Source: Hypomesus transpacificus (taxonomy: Eukaryota; Chordata; Actinopteri; Osmeriformes; Osmeridae). From it: a stretch of DNA of 64,000 nucleotides. Of the stretch, positions 33,845 to 45,380 are shown in pieces; position 1 is the stretch's first letter, and each line of letters starts with the position of its first letter. The notes below the pieces were generated by a model that saw only the letters and a program-made list of their open reading frames with translations, made no database searches and was not told the DNA's origin. Made by a program: the position numbers and the translations under genes. Location: the NCBI RefSeq assembly GCF_021917145.1, contig NC_061064.1, positions 3,583,137 to 3,647,136 of the forward strand, given 5' to 3'.

Positions 33845-36110
33845 AGCATGGTGGCGAGGTGCAGGGGAGGTGGGAGGTGGGGGAGGCAGAGGGGAGGGGG
33901 AGGGAGGAGGGGAAGGGGGGTGTCTGTCAGTCTGTTTGTCCGTCTGATCTTGAGGAACTGTGGCAGAGCTTCTCTGGCTCCTCCACCTCACCCTCCTCAG
34001 GGCCAGCTAGCCCAGCCCAGTCTCACTGGGACATGGTCATAGCTGGGGGCAACTCACCTGAGGGGTAAGAGAAGGAGGTTTGGGGCAGGGTTTAGATTAT
34101 TTAGTCATTTACATTTAGTCATTTAGCAGACGCTCTTATCCAGAGCGACTTACAGCAAGTACAGGGACATTCTCGTAGTACAGGGATTCTGCCCAATCAT
34201 GTGAAGCTACAGGGTTCGAACACACTACACCGTATACACATTTGAAAAGTGCAAGTTAGTTGAAGTCACGTCTTGTGAATCAGATATGCTACAGTAGATG
34301 GCTAAAAGCCTTTTTGCAATTGATGGATAGCTATAGTCCAGCCAGACAGAATATAGTCTTGGAAGTGAACTTTTAGAAGCACCGTTGGAAATAAGTTCAT
34401 AACTACACTAACAATTGAATTATAGCAGGTAGTTATAATCACACCGTCTACATTTTTAATGTTCGCCTATCAAAATCCACTAACTCGATAGCTTGTGACG
34501 TGAAGAAGGGAGGAAACATATTTGCCTTAATATTAGCTCACTAGCTAATCGACTGGCAGGGCACACAAAAAAAACAGATGACAGCAAGTTATTTGCAGAT
34601 GGCTTCAAGTTATATATCACTTATGTTGTAAAGCTAAAACTACGGCTTCTCTTGATGTAGATAGTCAACAACAATGGGACGACCAGGTAGCTAGCTAGCA
34701 ATTCCAACGGGCTATAGGTAACCGGCTGGCCAGGCAGCAGGCTATATATAGCGAGCTAGCAGAAGGCTGATAAAGCCGACAACCATACAAACGTTAGCAT
34801 AGCTACATCAACAAGCGAATTTGTTGGATTTTCTTTTATTGCATTTAGAGAAATCAATCAGTCAAATTGCCTAGATCTGTTTTTCTCTGTCCCCGGTTCT
34901 GAAATATTGGATTGCCTATGAGATAAATCAAAGCATTTATTTCTAGCTCAAGCTACACACCCTTGCTTTGGACCAATGCTTTAGCAATGCCTACTAGGAC
35001 GCGCGTGCGAGCAAAACACGGGCCATGCAGAATGATGCGGTGAAGAAAATGCTGGTGATTTTCTTATGAATAAACCTGATGTCAATAAACATTCATTTGT
35101 GTCACCTCTCAATGAAATTGCATATTTACCTTGACGACAAATACTTCCACCAGATCGCAAACAAGGGTTAAAAAGGCACTGCTCGTGAAGGATAAACCAA
35201 TTTGGATCCTAGTGCGGCTCACCACCTAGCCACGCTAGTGTACGTCTATCTATGGGTCTCCGATGTATTGACCTATTAAAAGCATAACATGTACCAGACC
35301 GTTTCTTACAATATCCCCAAAATCATTTCAAGATCAAACTGTATCAAATTGTCATTCGTAAATCCACGGCTTCATCCGTCTTTGTGAAATATCATCGCGT
35401 AAAATCAATTCACACCGTCGTCCATTTAAAAAACAAAAAACAACGTTCACACGCCCGTGAGCGATTGGAATTCATAAATAACATTTACGGTGCGAGATAG
35501 GGAGAGGGTACAGGGGAGGGTGGGGGATGAGGAGAGGGAGGATTCTGTGACGGATAATTCAACTCAAAATATTAGCTGAATAAACAAATAACTATCCAAA
35601 TGAAAATATTTGAATGCGAAAATGTTTGACAAGAAGGCATAAATATTATACGTTTTTATTTTCACATAACATGCATGATGGACTAGCCGACGCATGGCTA
35701 CATGACGCGTGGGACTTGTAGTTCATTCATTGCAATAGAGGCAAATGGTTGGATAGGTTGTTTACAACGTCAGGGAATTATATACTGAAATAGAACACGG
35801 TCATCTCCTAGAAGTGCCGACGAGTCGATAGCGTATGTTAATGTAGTATGAATGAAGTGTCTTGATTTCGGACAGTTATATGGCTAAAATTGAAAGGAGC
35901 GCCTCCATAACATGTAGTATTGTCAATACTGCCTCCCTGTGGATATTGTGAAACAATGCAACCAGCGAGGTTACCATCGTAGCTAACATCTAACTAAAAT
36001 AAAGCCAGCATTGTTTTCTAATTCATATCGACACAGGAGTATTCAATATCACTGAATAGGATATTGATTGCAAACGGAAATGATAAACCAAAGACCACAT
36101 GCATTGAATT
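33845..36110. other. fam53c upstream region and gap to slbp2
   Basis: Probably contains fam53c non-coding first exon(s) and promoter. GCTAGC-rich sequence lies at 34680-34760. One reverse-oriented SINE/LINE-tail fragment is listed separately. I see no coding exon. Confidence 0.45.
34100..34235 (-). mobile_element. SINE/LINE 3'-tail fragment
   Basis: The reverse strand carries the same GTAAGTCGCTCTGGATAAGAGCGTCTGCTAAATGA tail as the SINEs at 18.7, 47.5, 49.8 and 52.3 kb, preceded by GTCCCTGTACTTGC. The tRNA-like head is absent or unrecognisable. Confidence 0.7.
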
Positions 36111-36117
36111 TATAATC

Positions 36118-36123
36118 TTTATT
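36118..36123 (-). terminator. slbp2: Poly(A) signal of slbp2
   Basis: The minus strand reads AATAAA about 700 bases after the stop. A CPE-like TTTTTAT lies 59 bases upstream of it on the same strand (36182-36188). Confidence 0.6.
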
Positions 36124-36818
36124 AGTTGAGATCTGCATCAGTACTTAAGTTGTACAACATGACAATTGAGAAATAGACGAAATAAAAAGAAACCTCAAAA
36201 CAAAGTCACAGCATGTCGCCATCATAATTCTGTTTTGAGAAAAACAGTGAGGTGTTGGGCAGAGGAGGGAGGATAGTGCATGTTTATAGGAGGAAGAGGT
36301 GGAGAATCTTGCTGAGTAGGGTCGTGGACTGGTGAATGTGACTTTTCTAGGGTTAGAAGGGGGAACTGTGTTGGGAACCGTGAAATTGTGACAAACTACA
36401 TCAAATACCGATCTACTAAATCAAAACAATGAGCATCTACTGTGGGTGCATAAAGCATTTAAACAAAGATCACCGGTGAAGCAGACACAGGAAATGTGAT
36501 TGATAAACCCATCATAGTGACCCTAAGATTACATGATTATGAAGTGACAGTCCATGGTTGACTATCAACCACTCTTACAAAGCTAGCACTACACCCTGTG
36601 CACCCCTGCATGTCTGATTGGCAGTGACATGACAGACAAGCCTTGTTGCAAAACCCCCAAAAATGCATCCTTCATTTCTCTCATTCCCATGGTAGGCCAA
36701 CACGATCTTATAGGTGAAAGCCTTACCTTTAATAGATGGACAACATCTAAATCATATCAGCCTTTTCGTAAAATGAAGCATGCATTTTTCAGATCAAGCT
36801 ACAGAGCGATAGCCAGCA

Positions 36819-38855
36819 TCAGTAAGGTTTCCAGGACATGCAGTCGTTCAGCACAGGCATCTGTTCATAGGAATGATCACGAACGCGTCCACGGGTGACG
36901 TCCGGGTTGTGGTCAGTCTCTAGAAGGAAGCGGAGCCAGCCCAGGACGTTCTCCTCGGCAGTCATCTGGCTTCTGAAGGAGTAAGCCAGGCCAGCCTGAG
37001 CTGAGGAGAGCCTGGGGCTGGACATGTCCATCTGGGGCAGGAGTAGGAGAGAAAGGACAAAACTGAAAATAAAGCAAGCGACACACACACACAACCTTTA
37101 CACACCACTATGTTTTTGAATTCTAACTTTCACGTTCACTAGGAAAAAGGTGAGTAGAAAACAAGCGGTCTAGCAAATTAGCCTTTCGAGACCCCAAAAC
37201 CATCCTGCAGCACCATTTCTCCCCTCACCTGAGGTCCCATCCAGGTACTGCCGACAGGCAGGCTGGCAGGTGTAGGGGACAAAGAAGCTTTAGAGCTTGG
37301 GGTAGTTTCTTGTTCCTTCCTCCCCAAGTCCTCGTTGTCTTCATACAGGTCACAGTTCATCTGCTCCAACAGGCCCTGACTGTAAAAGAGACATGGCATC
37401 CAGCTCCACCTTGTCTGTCTCTGCAGTGTACACTTGTCCTCCAGTCCACAACAAAATTAGAGCGAATGAGTAAGAAGTGGACATGCACACAAAAAAAAAA
37501 GAAGCTAAATATGCTCTGGTAGTGACAGGGTTGAACAGTGGCTGATAAATGTTAAACAGTTGATACACTGTACATATACAAGTTACTTACAGCTGGTCAA
37601 CAGGGTCCTGTCCCTGGGCCTCACCAGATAGGCCAGTGGGAGGGTCCCAGGCATGCAGCGCCCTCCTCCACAAACGCACCTGCATGTCCCATGACCTGCG
37701 GCTGTATTTCCTGTGCTTGTTTGGGGTGGAAGGGTGGAGCCCTGGGATCCTCAGACGCCTTGTGGGAAGAGGAAAGATTGAGGGCGCAAACCAACACATT
37801 TAGAACAGGTAATCAGCGAACGAAATAGCAAATCCTTTCTTCTCAGTCCTCCCTGTTCTGGTGCAGCCAATGAGACCAGCCACTGGCCTGGTCTAGACTT
37901 ACTCTGATGTGGATCTTGGGTTTGTGGCTTGTAAGTGAGTAAAATGATTATTACTTGGGAACCTGCTGTAGGTAGTTCTGGTAGCCCAAGGTGTTCTGTC
38001 CATACTGGATCTGTTTCTGCCGCCGTTTCAGCACCGACTCATTGCTCTCCATTTGGGCAAGGTCCAGATTGCGGGAACCCCAGCGCATCCCTGACTGAGT
38101 TCTAAGGGTCAAACAGGTAAACACAGCCTCCATGTACACCATTTCAAGCCTTCATGAAATAACATCCTGCTGATTTTTGATTCTGCAGGACTGTCGAGAG
38201 AATGTTTTATGTGATTATGGTTATAGAAGGTTCAGTCCCTAACCTCCTGACTCCATCCATATCCTCTGTTCCCACAGCAACACTAGCAGAAGACATCCTG
38301 AGGATACAGCGCTCCAGAATGGATGACCTGAAGAGACAGGACAGAGGTCAGGCCCCAAGGGTAGGGGTGCTCTCACAACTTCCCTCTACTCCTTCCATAA
38401 CGTACAGCAAAGGAGCGGGGACAAACTTAAGTGGTTGAGATACGAAAGACAGTGAAGTGGTTAGGAGACTGCTGTACCGGCGAGGCTTGTTTGAAACGGA
38501 GACAGGCTCCCTGTTTCCACTCTGCGTAGACGGAGGGGTGGCTGGGGATGAGTTACTAAAAAAATAAACAATAAAATTAATAACGGAAAACTCAAATTGG
38601 GCCCGACATTTTGTAAGGCCACCAATGGCTTGTGTTTGTTTGCTCTGTATGTGGAGACCATCACCCTAGCATACATGTGCATGCATGACGAGTTGGGTAC
38701 TAGGACAATAAAAATATTTTAGATTAGCACCTCATAAGGCTGTCATAGACAGAACTGCAGCCTGGCAGCAGCCATGGTTCTGGGCTACTGGAGAGGGAGG
38801 GAGACCTGGACATGAAGCCTGGAGGAAGCTCTGACGGGCCAGACCACAGAGGCAT
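36819..38855 (-). CDS. slbp2: Stem-loop binding protein 2, oocyte-type
   Basis: Coding exons on the minus strand: 38731-38855, 38478-38555, 38244-38327, 37955-38101, 37591-37758, 37229-37379 and 36819-37031, closing in frame to 321 residues from the first ATG in the first exon found. An extra upstream coding exon is possible, because that exon begins after an acceptor at 38866-38867. The RNA-binding domain is residues 119-185: [18 protein letters not shown], then [33 protein letters not shown]. It contains the TPNK motif whose Thr is phosphorylated in SLBP. SLBP grips the histone mRNA 3' stem-loop for processing and translation. The divergent ends, with [11 protein letters not shown] before the domain and a long C-terminus ending SWKPY, point to the oocyte SLBP2 type rather than somatic SLBP1. 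Confidence 0.88.
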
Positions 38856-38869
38856 GGACCAGCCCCTGA

Positions 38870-39549
38870 AACACATGCAACACAGAATAATACTGTGGTA
38901 TTCATTTTTCATTCACCGTAGCATTGTTATGGTATGATACTCGGGCAAATGAAAGAAACATGTGTTCCCTTTGCCGAGACCAATTTACCCCAGGCATTTG
39001 AAACTTTAACTTAAAGACTTCTTGCATCAGTTAATTCAAAGTTGTAGTAAGAGAAGCCTACTTTTTGAGATTTACACACATACATAACTATTGATGAAGA
39101 ACAAGAACAAGCCAGACAAACCTCGATTCTATAAAAGAACTCTGAAATGCGGTTTCCACGCGTGTTGTCATGCTGATTAAGGCTGCAACCATGCAGTATA
39201 CACGCCATTGCTTTGCCATACAGGTTTAAATTAACAACAGGTGACATTAGGGCGGGGCCACAAGGTTCTGACGTTTGTGTTGTAATTACCTTGCATTCCT
39301 AATGTTTTCACCAATACATTTCAAACCTATTTTTATAAAAATCATGTCCATTTTCAATGTCATTGTCAAACGGACCACATTAGGCACATATAAACATACA
39401 CTTGGCACAAGAAAGACGGAGGTACGGCCAACCAGATTTCCTTGTTTTCCATTCACCGTAGTCAAGTGTATAAGTTATTTTACCGGTCTATTTAGCGGGA
39501 CACACATTTTTACGACACTGTTTGCCGTATGTTGTCACTTTGAATCAAG
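38870..39549. promoter_or_regulatory. Shared divergent promoter interval of slbp2 and zmat2
   Basis: Only about 690 bases separate the first recognised slbp2 exon (minus) from the zmat2 start codon (plus). Both promoters must lie here, together with any slbp2 5' exon. No TATA box is obvious on either side. The zmat2 start sits in AAGATGGCG, a YY1-type initiator context. Confidence 0.5.
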
Positions 39550-41327
39550 ATGGCGTCTGGCAGTGGGGTATGTGTTCTTGTTTTCAGTTTGGTTTTATTG
39601 CAAAATGTGTTATAGTACGACAATGTTCGGTTAAGAAGAAACTCAGTATAGGTTACATTTCATATGTTCTTATGATTAGACTCTCTCAAGATTAAAATTC
39701 GTTTCAAACAGATATAATATCTTCCCACTGCACTGAGTAGGCTACAGCAACAATTCACCCGATGCTTTATTTTTGTTCGCTATACAGACAAATAATCGTC
39801 TGATAACTCTCACGAGCTAAGACACTTGCTAATATAGGTGGGCTGTACAATGGATTACTCGTTACTATATTTAAATTGGTATTATCAATCTAACTTCTAC
39901 GTTCTGTGCTTTGTTATTCAGTCCAACAGTAAAAATGACTTTCGTCGGAAGTGGGATAAAGATGAATATGAACAACTGGCTCAGAAACGTCTCAATGAGG
40001 AAAGGGACAAGAAAGATGGTAAGATGGGCTTCAAAAATAGTTTTATGCTTCGTATCCGCTGTGATATCTGATCAAATTGTGCACTGAAATCAAGCTAATA
40101 TCCTTTAACGTTATTCTAATTATATCGACTATTCCCAAGGATCAACATCTCAAACGTGGATAAGGGTTATTAATATATACACTTTCAACAGTAAACGTGT
40201 CAGGTTATGAACCTGTGCACACATGATCCTTTCATTCTTTGTTTGACTCCTTCCTCCTGCCACCTAGGCAAGCCAGCGCCCCCTGTCAAACGTGAGCTCC
40301 TGCGTCACCGTGACTACAAGGTGGACCTGGAGTCCAAGCTGGGGAAGACCATCGTCATCACCAAGACAACCCCCCAGGCGGAGATGGGAGGGTGTGTATC
40401 AATTGACGGGTCCTACCCTGTGTATTTACATTTCAGGGTTTAAGGTTTAATTTGGGACTGAGCATTTAATGGGTCCTCGCACTTTATAAAACAGCCCTAA
40501 CATGGTATGATTGAGAATGCCACTATAGCCCAAATGACACCTTACCCCTTTGCAACAGATACTAACCTCCTACATTCTGTTCCCTCTCAACAGGTACTAC
40601 TGCAACGTGTGTGACTGTGTCGTAAAAGACTCCATCAACTTCTTGGATCACATCAATGGAAAGAAACGTAAGTCTGCAAGCGGTATCGCCAACCTCAGCT
40701 GGAAAACAGTGCAGAATACTTGGATGAAAAGCTATTTGGCATCATACTAAAAGGATTGTTGTTTGTTTCTTCCTCCCAGACCAGAGAAACCTGGGTATGT
40801 CCATGCGTGTGGAGCGCTCATCCCTGGATCAGGTGAAGAAGAGGTTTGAGATCAACAAGAAGAAGATTGAGGAGAAGCAGAAGGAGTATGATTTTGAGGA
40901 GCGTATGAAGGAACTTCGAGAAGAGGTATGTTGATGACAGGATGGGAATATTCAATATTGTGTGTGTGTGTGTGCGTTTAGTGTCGGTCTGATTGGTTTG
41001 CCAGTAGAGGCTTGGGAGATGGGCCTCTTTATACTCATGTGGTAGTGTAATCTGATTTAAAATATGCAGACACATGTTACCTGGTAGTAGATGAGTGACT
41101 GCAGGCACAATTAAACACTCAACAAACATGCTAGAACCCCCCCCCCCTCCTTAAACCTTGCTTTCTATCTTTGTGTGTCTAAGGAGGAGAAGGCCAAGGC
41201 ATATAAAAAGGAGAAACAGAAGGAGAGGAAGAGGAAAGCAGATGATGATTTGGACTTTGAAGAAGATGACGAAATGGCAGCTGTGATGGGCTTCTCAGGA
41301 TTTGGCTCTTCTAAGAAGGGCCACTGA
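39550..41327 (+). CDS. zmat2: Zinc finger matrin-type protein 2
   Basis: Coding exons 39550-39567, 39922-40018, 40268-40391, 40594-40667, 40780-40925 and 41184-41327 join in frame to 200 residues (human 199). The sequence is nearly identical to the vertebrate family: [18 protein letters not shown], a single matrin-type C2H2 finger ([25 protein letters not shown] across two exons, residues about 80-104), a charged coiled-coil-like [24 protein letters not shown] stretch and the ending [19 protein letters not shown]2 is the orthologue of yeast Snu23, a U4/U6.U5 tri-snRNP protein, and acts in pre-mRNA splicing in the nucleus. The very short first exon is preserved. The poly(A) signal is at 41907. 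Confidence 0.97.
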
Positions 41328-41906
41328 GGTCGAGACTTTCAGGCTGCCTTTAATAACCCCACCACATCCTACGTATAACCTCTCATCTTGGGCTAACACA
41401 AGTCGCTACCTGGCAAGCTGACCTTTTTAGGCATCATTTTATTCTCAAATTGTCTCCCAGACTTTGTTTATCATATAGATAAACAGCTTTTTCACACAAG
41501 CCATATTTCGTGGTCAGCATGGAGAATATTTTTATGGAGTTAAGAGAGTATTGGGTATTTGAGAGCAAATACATGGCTGGGGGTCCACGTTCATGTTTTT
41601 ATTACCTTTTAGAACTATAGCTCACAGCAGCACACTTCCATTGACTTTGAAATATTGTGAACAATTGTTATTTTAGTTTTTTTTTTTTTCCTGTAGTTCA
41701 GTGTGCATTACCTGAACTTTGTCTTGTGTTTCATGGAAATCTAAATATAACATGGACATTTGTCTGTTGTATTATTATTATTTGTTCATAACATTTAGTC
41801 TTACCCTGATAAGTATATACTCAATACCTGCTCTTGTGACGAGGGCCCCTGGTCACAAGGGGATCTATGCTCTAGGACATTTGTTGAGTTTGGAATCAGT
41901 TCATAG

Positions 41907-41912
41907 AATAAA
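41907..41912 (+). terminator. zmat2: Poly(A) signal of zmat2
   Basis: AATAAA about 580 bases after the stop codon. The gene converges with the ammonium-transporter-like gene, whose own signal is only about 170 bases farther on. Confidence 0.65.
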
Positions 41913-42083
41913 TTACTTTCTAAATGTGGCGTTCCATCATTCTTCTCCAGTACTGTACATAAAAATGTATTACATTGAAGCATTTAGTTGTCAGTCAGAA
42001 ATGAGTTCAATGTTATTTTAATTGATCAATTACACCAAAAATCTAACCGGTGACAAAGGTTATTACCCAAAGTAAAGAAATGA

Positions 42084-42089
42084 TTTATT
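42084..42089 (-). terminator. Poly(A) signal of the Amt-like gene
   Basis: The minus strand reads AATAAA about 75 bases after the stop codon, giving a very short 3' UTR. It is convergent with zmat2. Confidence 0.6.
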
Positions 42090-42164
42090 ATAAACAGGAG
42101 TAAAGAGAAAATCTATTGATGGTGCCCAAGTAAAACCTCTGGAGATCTAACAGGCTCTTATGGG

Positions 42165-44171
42165 TCATTTCATGAACTTCCTTTTCACACAAGGATGTCT
42201 CTGCCGGTGTCTGAACCTGTCAATCCCTGGGCAGAGCGACAGACTTAAGTTACCACTTAAATGACCAAAATAGACACCTGCCAAGTACTGTCATTAGGTG
42301 TCCACTCCTGAACTCACCTTGTTTCTCCAGGATGCGGGGGACCCTGAAGACGCCAAGGCACATGAAGAGGGACTGCAGGGGGTACATGATTAACACGACC
42401 CACAGGACCAGCACAACCACAGCCAGACAATTATTCCCCAGCATCTGAGATAGATCATAGAGAGAGGGCCAAGGGGGCCAGAATGAGTCGTCTGCGGACT
42501 AATCTGTCCCTGGCTGCAGACAGAACTCTTTCTCTGGGTGTCCTCCCTTCTTCTTCACAAGTACAGACATTCTCTCAACCTCATGGATCTCTGTCCTCTG
42601 ATGTATGCAAGCATGAAGCCTGAACAAGATGAGAAAGCTGAAGGCGGCAAAATAGCTGTTGGTAGAACAGGGTCTCACCCAACTGCGCCCTCCGAGGGCC
42701 CCATTCTCAGACAGAAGACCAGCATGCAGCAAGCCCCATATGCCCGGTGCCAGATAGCCTTGGGGGTGGGGGGGACGGTCAGGAGGGGGTGAGGGAAGAA
42801 AGGAGGGATACAAATTGATATATATAATCATCCAAATCTAAGAGAATGGGTCTTTTATGTTGTTTACTTTATGACACTCACAAGAAACGATGTTCAGTGG
42901 GTCGTCCATCTGGATTTTGGCCATTAAAAAGCGGACTGCCAGATAAAAGAGAGAGCCTGTAGTTCCAGCCATTACAGCTACACCTGGGATGTAGGAGTCC
43001 ACACCTGCACACACAGACACCTGGACAAACACGCACACAAAAAGGTTAAAAACACCAACTCTGACCGTGGCTGAGCCGTGACCTGTGTCGTGAGTATGTG
43101 TTACCATGCCAGCGATAGCTCCGTAGAGCAGACTGTCCAGGTCATAGTAGTTGAAATGGATGCAGTGGATGACCATGCAATAGAGGCCCCCGCTGGAAGC
43201 CGCTAACAGCAGGTTGAGCCAGCATAGCCCCAGCATCTGGCCTTCGTCTGGGTTGAAGAGCTGTGGGTGAGATCCCAGCACCAGGCCCAGGAACCCCACC
43301 AGCTGCAGGCAGCCCCCCAGGACCAAAATCTACACACACACACACAGGCAAAGAATAGAGAGAGAAATACACATGCAAAAAAATACAAAATAAACACAGA
43401 ATGTGAAATGTAGAAATATATACGATTGGATTAAAAATAAATTGCCCCTAAAGACTCACTGCTGGACTGTGGCGTCTCTGTCTGAAGTGAATACTCCAGC
43501 GCCTGGCACGAGGCCCAATGACCCGGAGTGATACGGCAGCCGCAGCACCACCCACAAGGAATATCACTCCGCTGCCCGCATAGTCCTGCACGGAACACAC
43601 CACTATTATAGTCTTTGCTTACCTGTCAAAAAGTTCAACATTCGTTAATGTGTGGTAACTGACACCTGTGTTGCGTAAGAGGTGGAGGCTGAGTAAAAGA
43701 TTCCCTGCTCATCCCAGACCCAATGGCAGGCTAGAGGGTAGACAAGCCCTGAGAAGAGCAAACAGACAAAAAATAAAATCATAGTGCCACTAGATGGAGG
43801 TGTTGTCCCAACAATATCATCCTCTGTCCATCAACAAAGACCTTGCTAAAAATGATATCTGATGTATAGCCAGATAGTAGACATACGAACATACCAGCAT
43901 GTGGGGGGGTGGGTGGATGGGCGGTACCTGCGAAGACGTAGGCCGACATGAGGTGGCCGATGGGCTCCATCCTCTCATTGGCAGCACCCAGTGCCAACGT
44001 GGTGGCCACTGAACAGCGCATGTAGTTAAACAGGAAGTGGACCAAGTTGGTGTTGTCCAGAGTCAGGAAGAACTGGGCTCCGATAACCGAGTTGTTCTGC
44101 CCGAAGGCGAAAGCATAGCCATGTAGCCACCAGGCTACTAGGGTGACAACTGAGGACACACAGACAAGGGG

Positions 44172-44246
<75 letters not shown>

Positions 44247-44251
44247 ACAGT

Positions 44252-44341
<90 letters not shown>

Positions 44342-45380
44342 GGAGTCTTATTTTGACATGGAAGTTGTTCTGTCTGTTGCCGTTGAAAAAAAGCATAGGC
44401 TAAATTGAATAAATTAATCTAAATGGCACTAGGTACAAACATTTTTTTTTTTAAATCCAGTGTGTTTGTGTGTGGATGCACATTGCACACAAAGATAACA
44501 TTTTCCACAGATGAAGGTCAGATTGCTACACTCAGACCTATTACCTTTCATAATGCTTTGCCAATACCTGCTCAAAACATCATCACATCCTCCCACTCTA
44601 TCACAGAAGTCCTCAGGAAGTGGAAACAACTGTGAGCAGAGTAGCATGCTCTGCTAGCTACAGCCTGTACTTGCATGCAAACTAACCCCTGATGGGTGCA
44701 ACCCACACTGTACGAGGCTGAGAACTGATGTCAGCCATGGGGGAGGGGGGCGGTCTGAATGTGGTTATGGTACAACAGTGGGCCTAGATAAAGCATCTCA
44801 AACAGCTAATGTTACCTAGACAACACCCAACAGTAAGTGTGTTACTTTTATAAAACAGTGGCACAAGTTTCCACTGAATGGTTTAAAACAAAAGACTATA
44901 ATGTTGTTAAGTGTTGCAAGAGAAACTGCCTTACACCATGTTTCCAGGTGGGTGGCAACAAACAGAGATAAGCCTGGCACGAACTCCCATCTCAGTGAAT
45001 GAAGTTTGTCTGATTAATTTTAATGGGCTGACGTAAGTTTTAAAACTAATAAAAAGTCTAAGTAGCCTATGTATCTTGTATTCCTAAGTGATCAAACTCA
45101 GCTTACAGGTGTCTGACATGTTCTTGAAGAACACATTTGTCATATTCTCGGGGGCCGTCTTGCTTGCTTCAACGAAAGCAAACCCGAACTTCAGGCCTGC
45201 ACAGAAACAGAAAGCACGATTTTGTTCAAGTGTCAAGTCATCGCTGACTGGAAATTCCTCACTTTTAACAAACATATTACATTTATGAAATTCATAAAAC
45301 TTTCTAAACTACTTACAGAACACCCACATACTACAGACTATTACAAATGAATCGTGGACTGCAGTTGGGTCGGAGGCCAT
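42165..45380 (-). CDS. Ammonium-transporter (Amt/Mep) family-like membrane protein lacking the pore histidines
   Basis: Ten coding exons on the minus strand: 45317-45380, 45107-45196, 43928-44149, 43666-43748, 43585-43460, 43105-43329, 42882-43020, 42679-42758, 42318-42444 and 42165-42226. They close in frame to 405 residues with about ten or eleven hydrophobic segments. Amt landmarks appear in order: GFAFVEAS near the start, HGYAFAFG, NERMEPIGHLMSAYVFAG, PLACHWVW (the Trp148 region of AmtB), DYAGSGVIFLVGG (the AmtB Asp160 motif, Asp154 here), GAIAGMV, and DDPLNIVSCYLAPGIWG. In AmtB the last two motifs carry the twin pore histidines (His168, His318); here those positions are Phe162 and Tyr318. 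Classical ammonium conduction is therefore doubtful. All splice sites are consensus and the frame is intact, so it looks like a real, divergent gene rather than a pseudogene. It is an Amt relative, not an Rh glycoprotein. I know of no symbol. Confidence 0.82.
44169..44341. repeat. Compound (GGCA)n / (GACA)n microsatellite
   Basis: About 78 bases of GGCA units, a short TTA break, then about 88 bases of GACA units. It lies at the 5' side of Amt-like exon 3, some 20-190 bases from its acceptor. Confidence 0.95.

Noticed and set aside
38202-38438. Plus-strand open frame containing [20 protein letters not shown]
   Set aside because: The minus strand of the same DNA is a phase-consistent slbp2 exon ([11 protein letters not shown]...), so the plus frame is a shadow.
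44143-44403. Regularly spaced short repeats that could be mistaken for a CRISPR array
   Set aside because: They are pure tetranucleotide runs (GGCA, GACA) with no unique spacers, in a eukaryotic intron.
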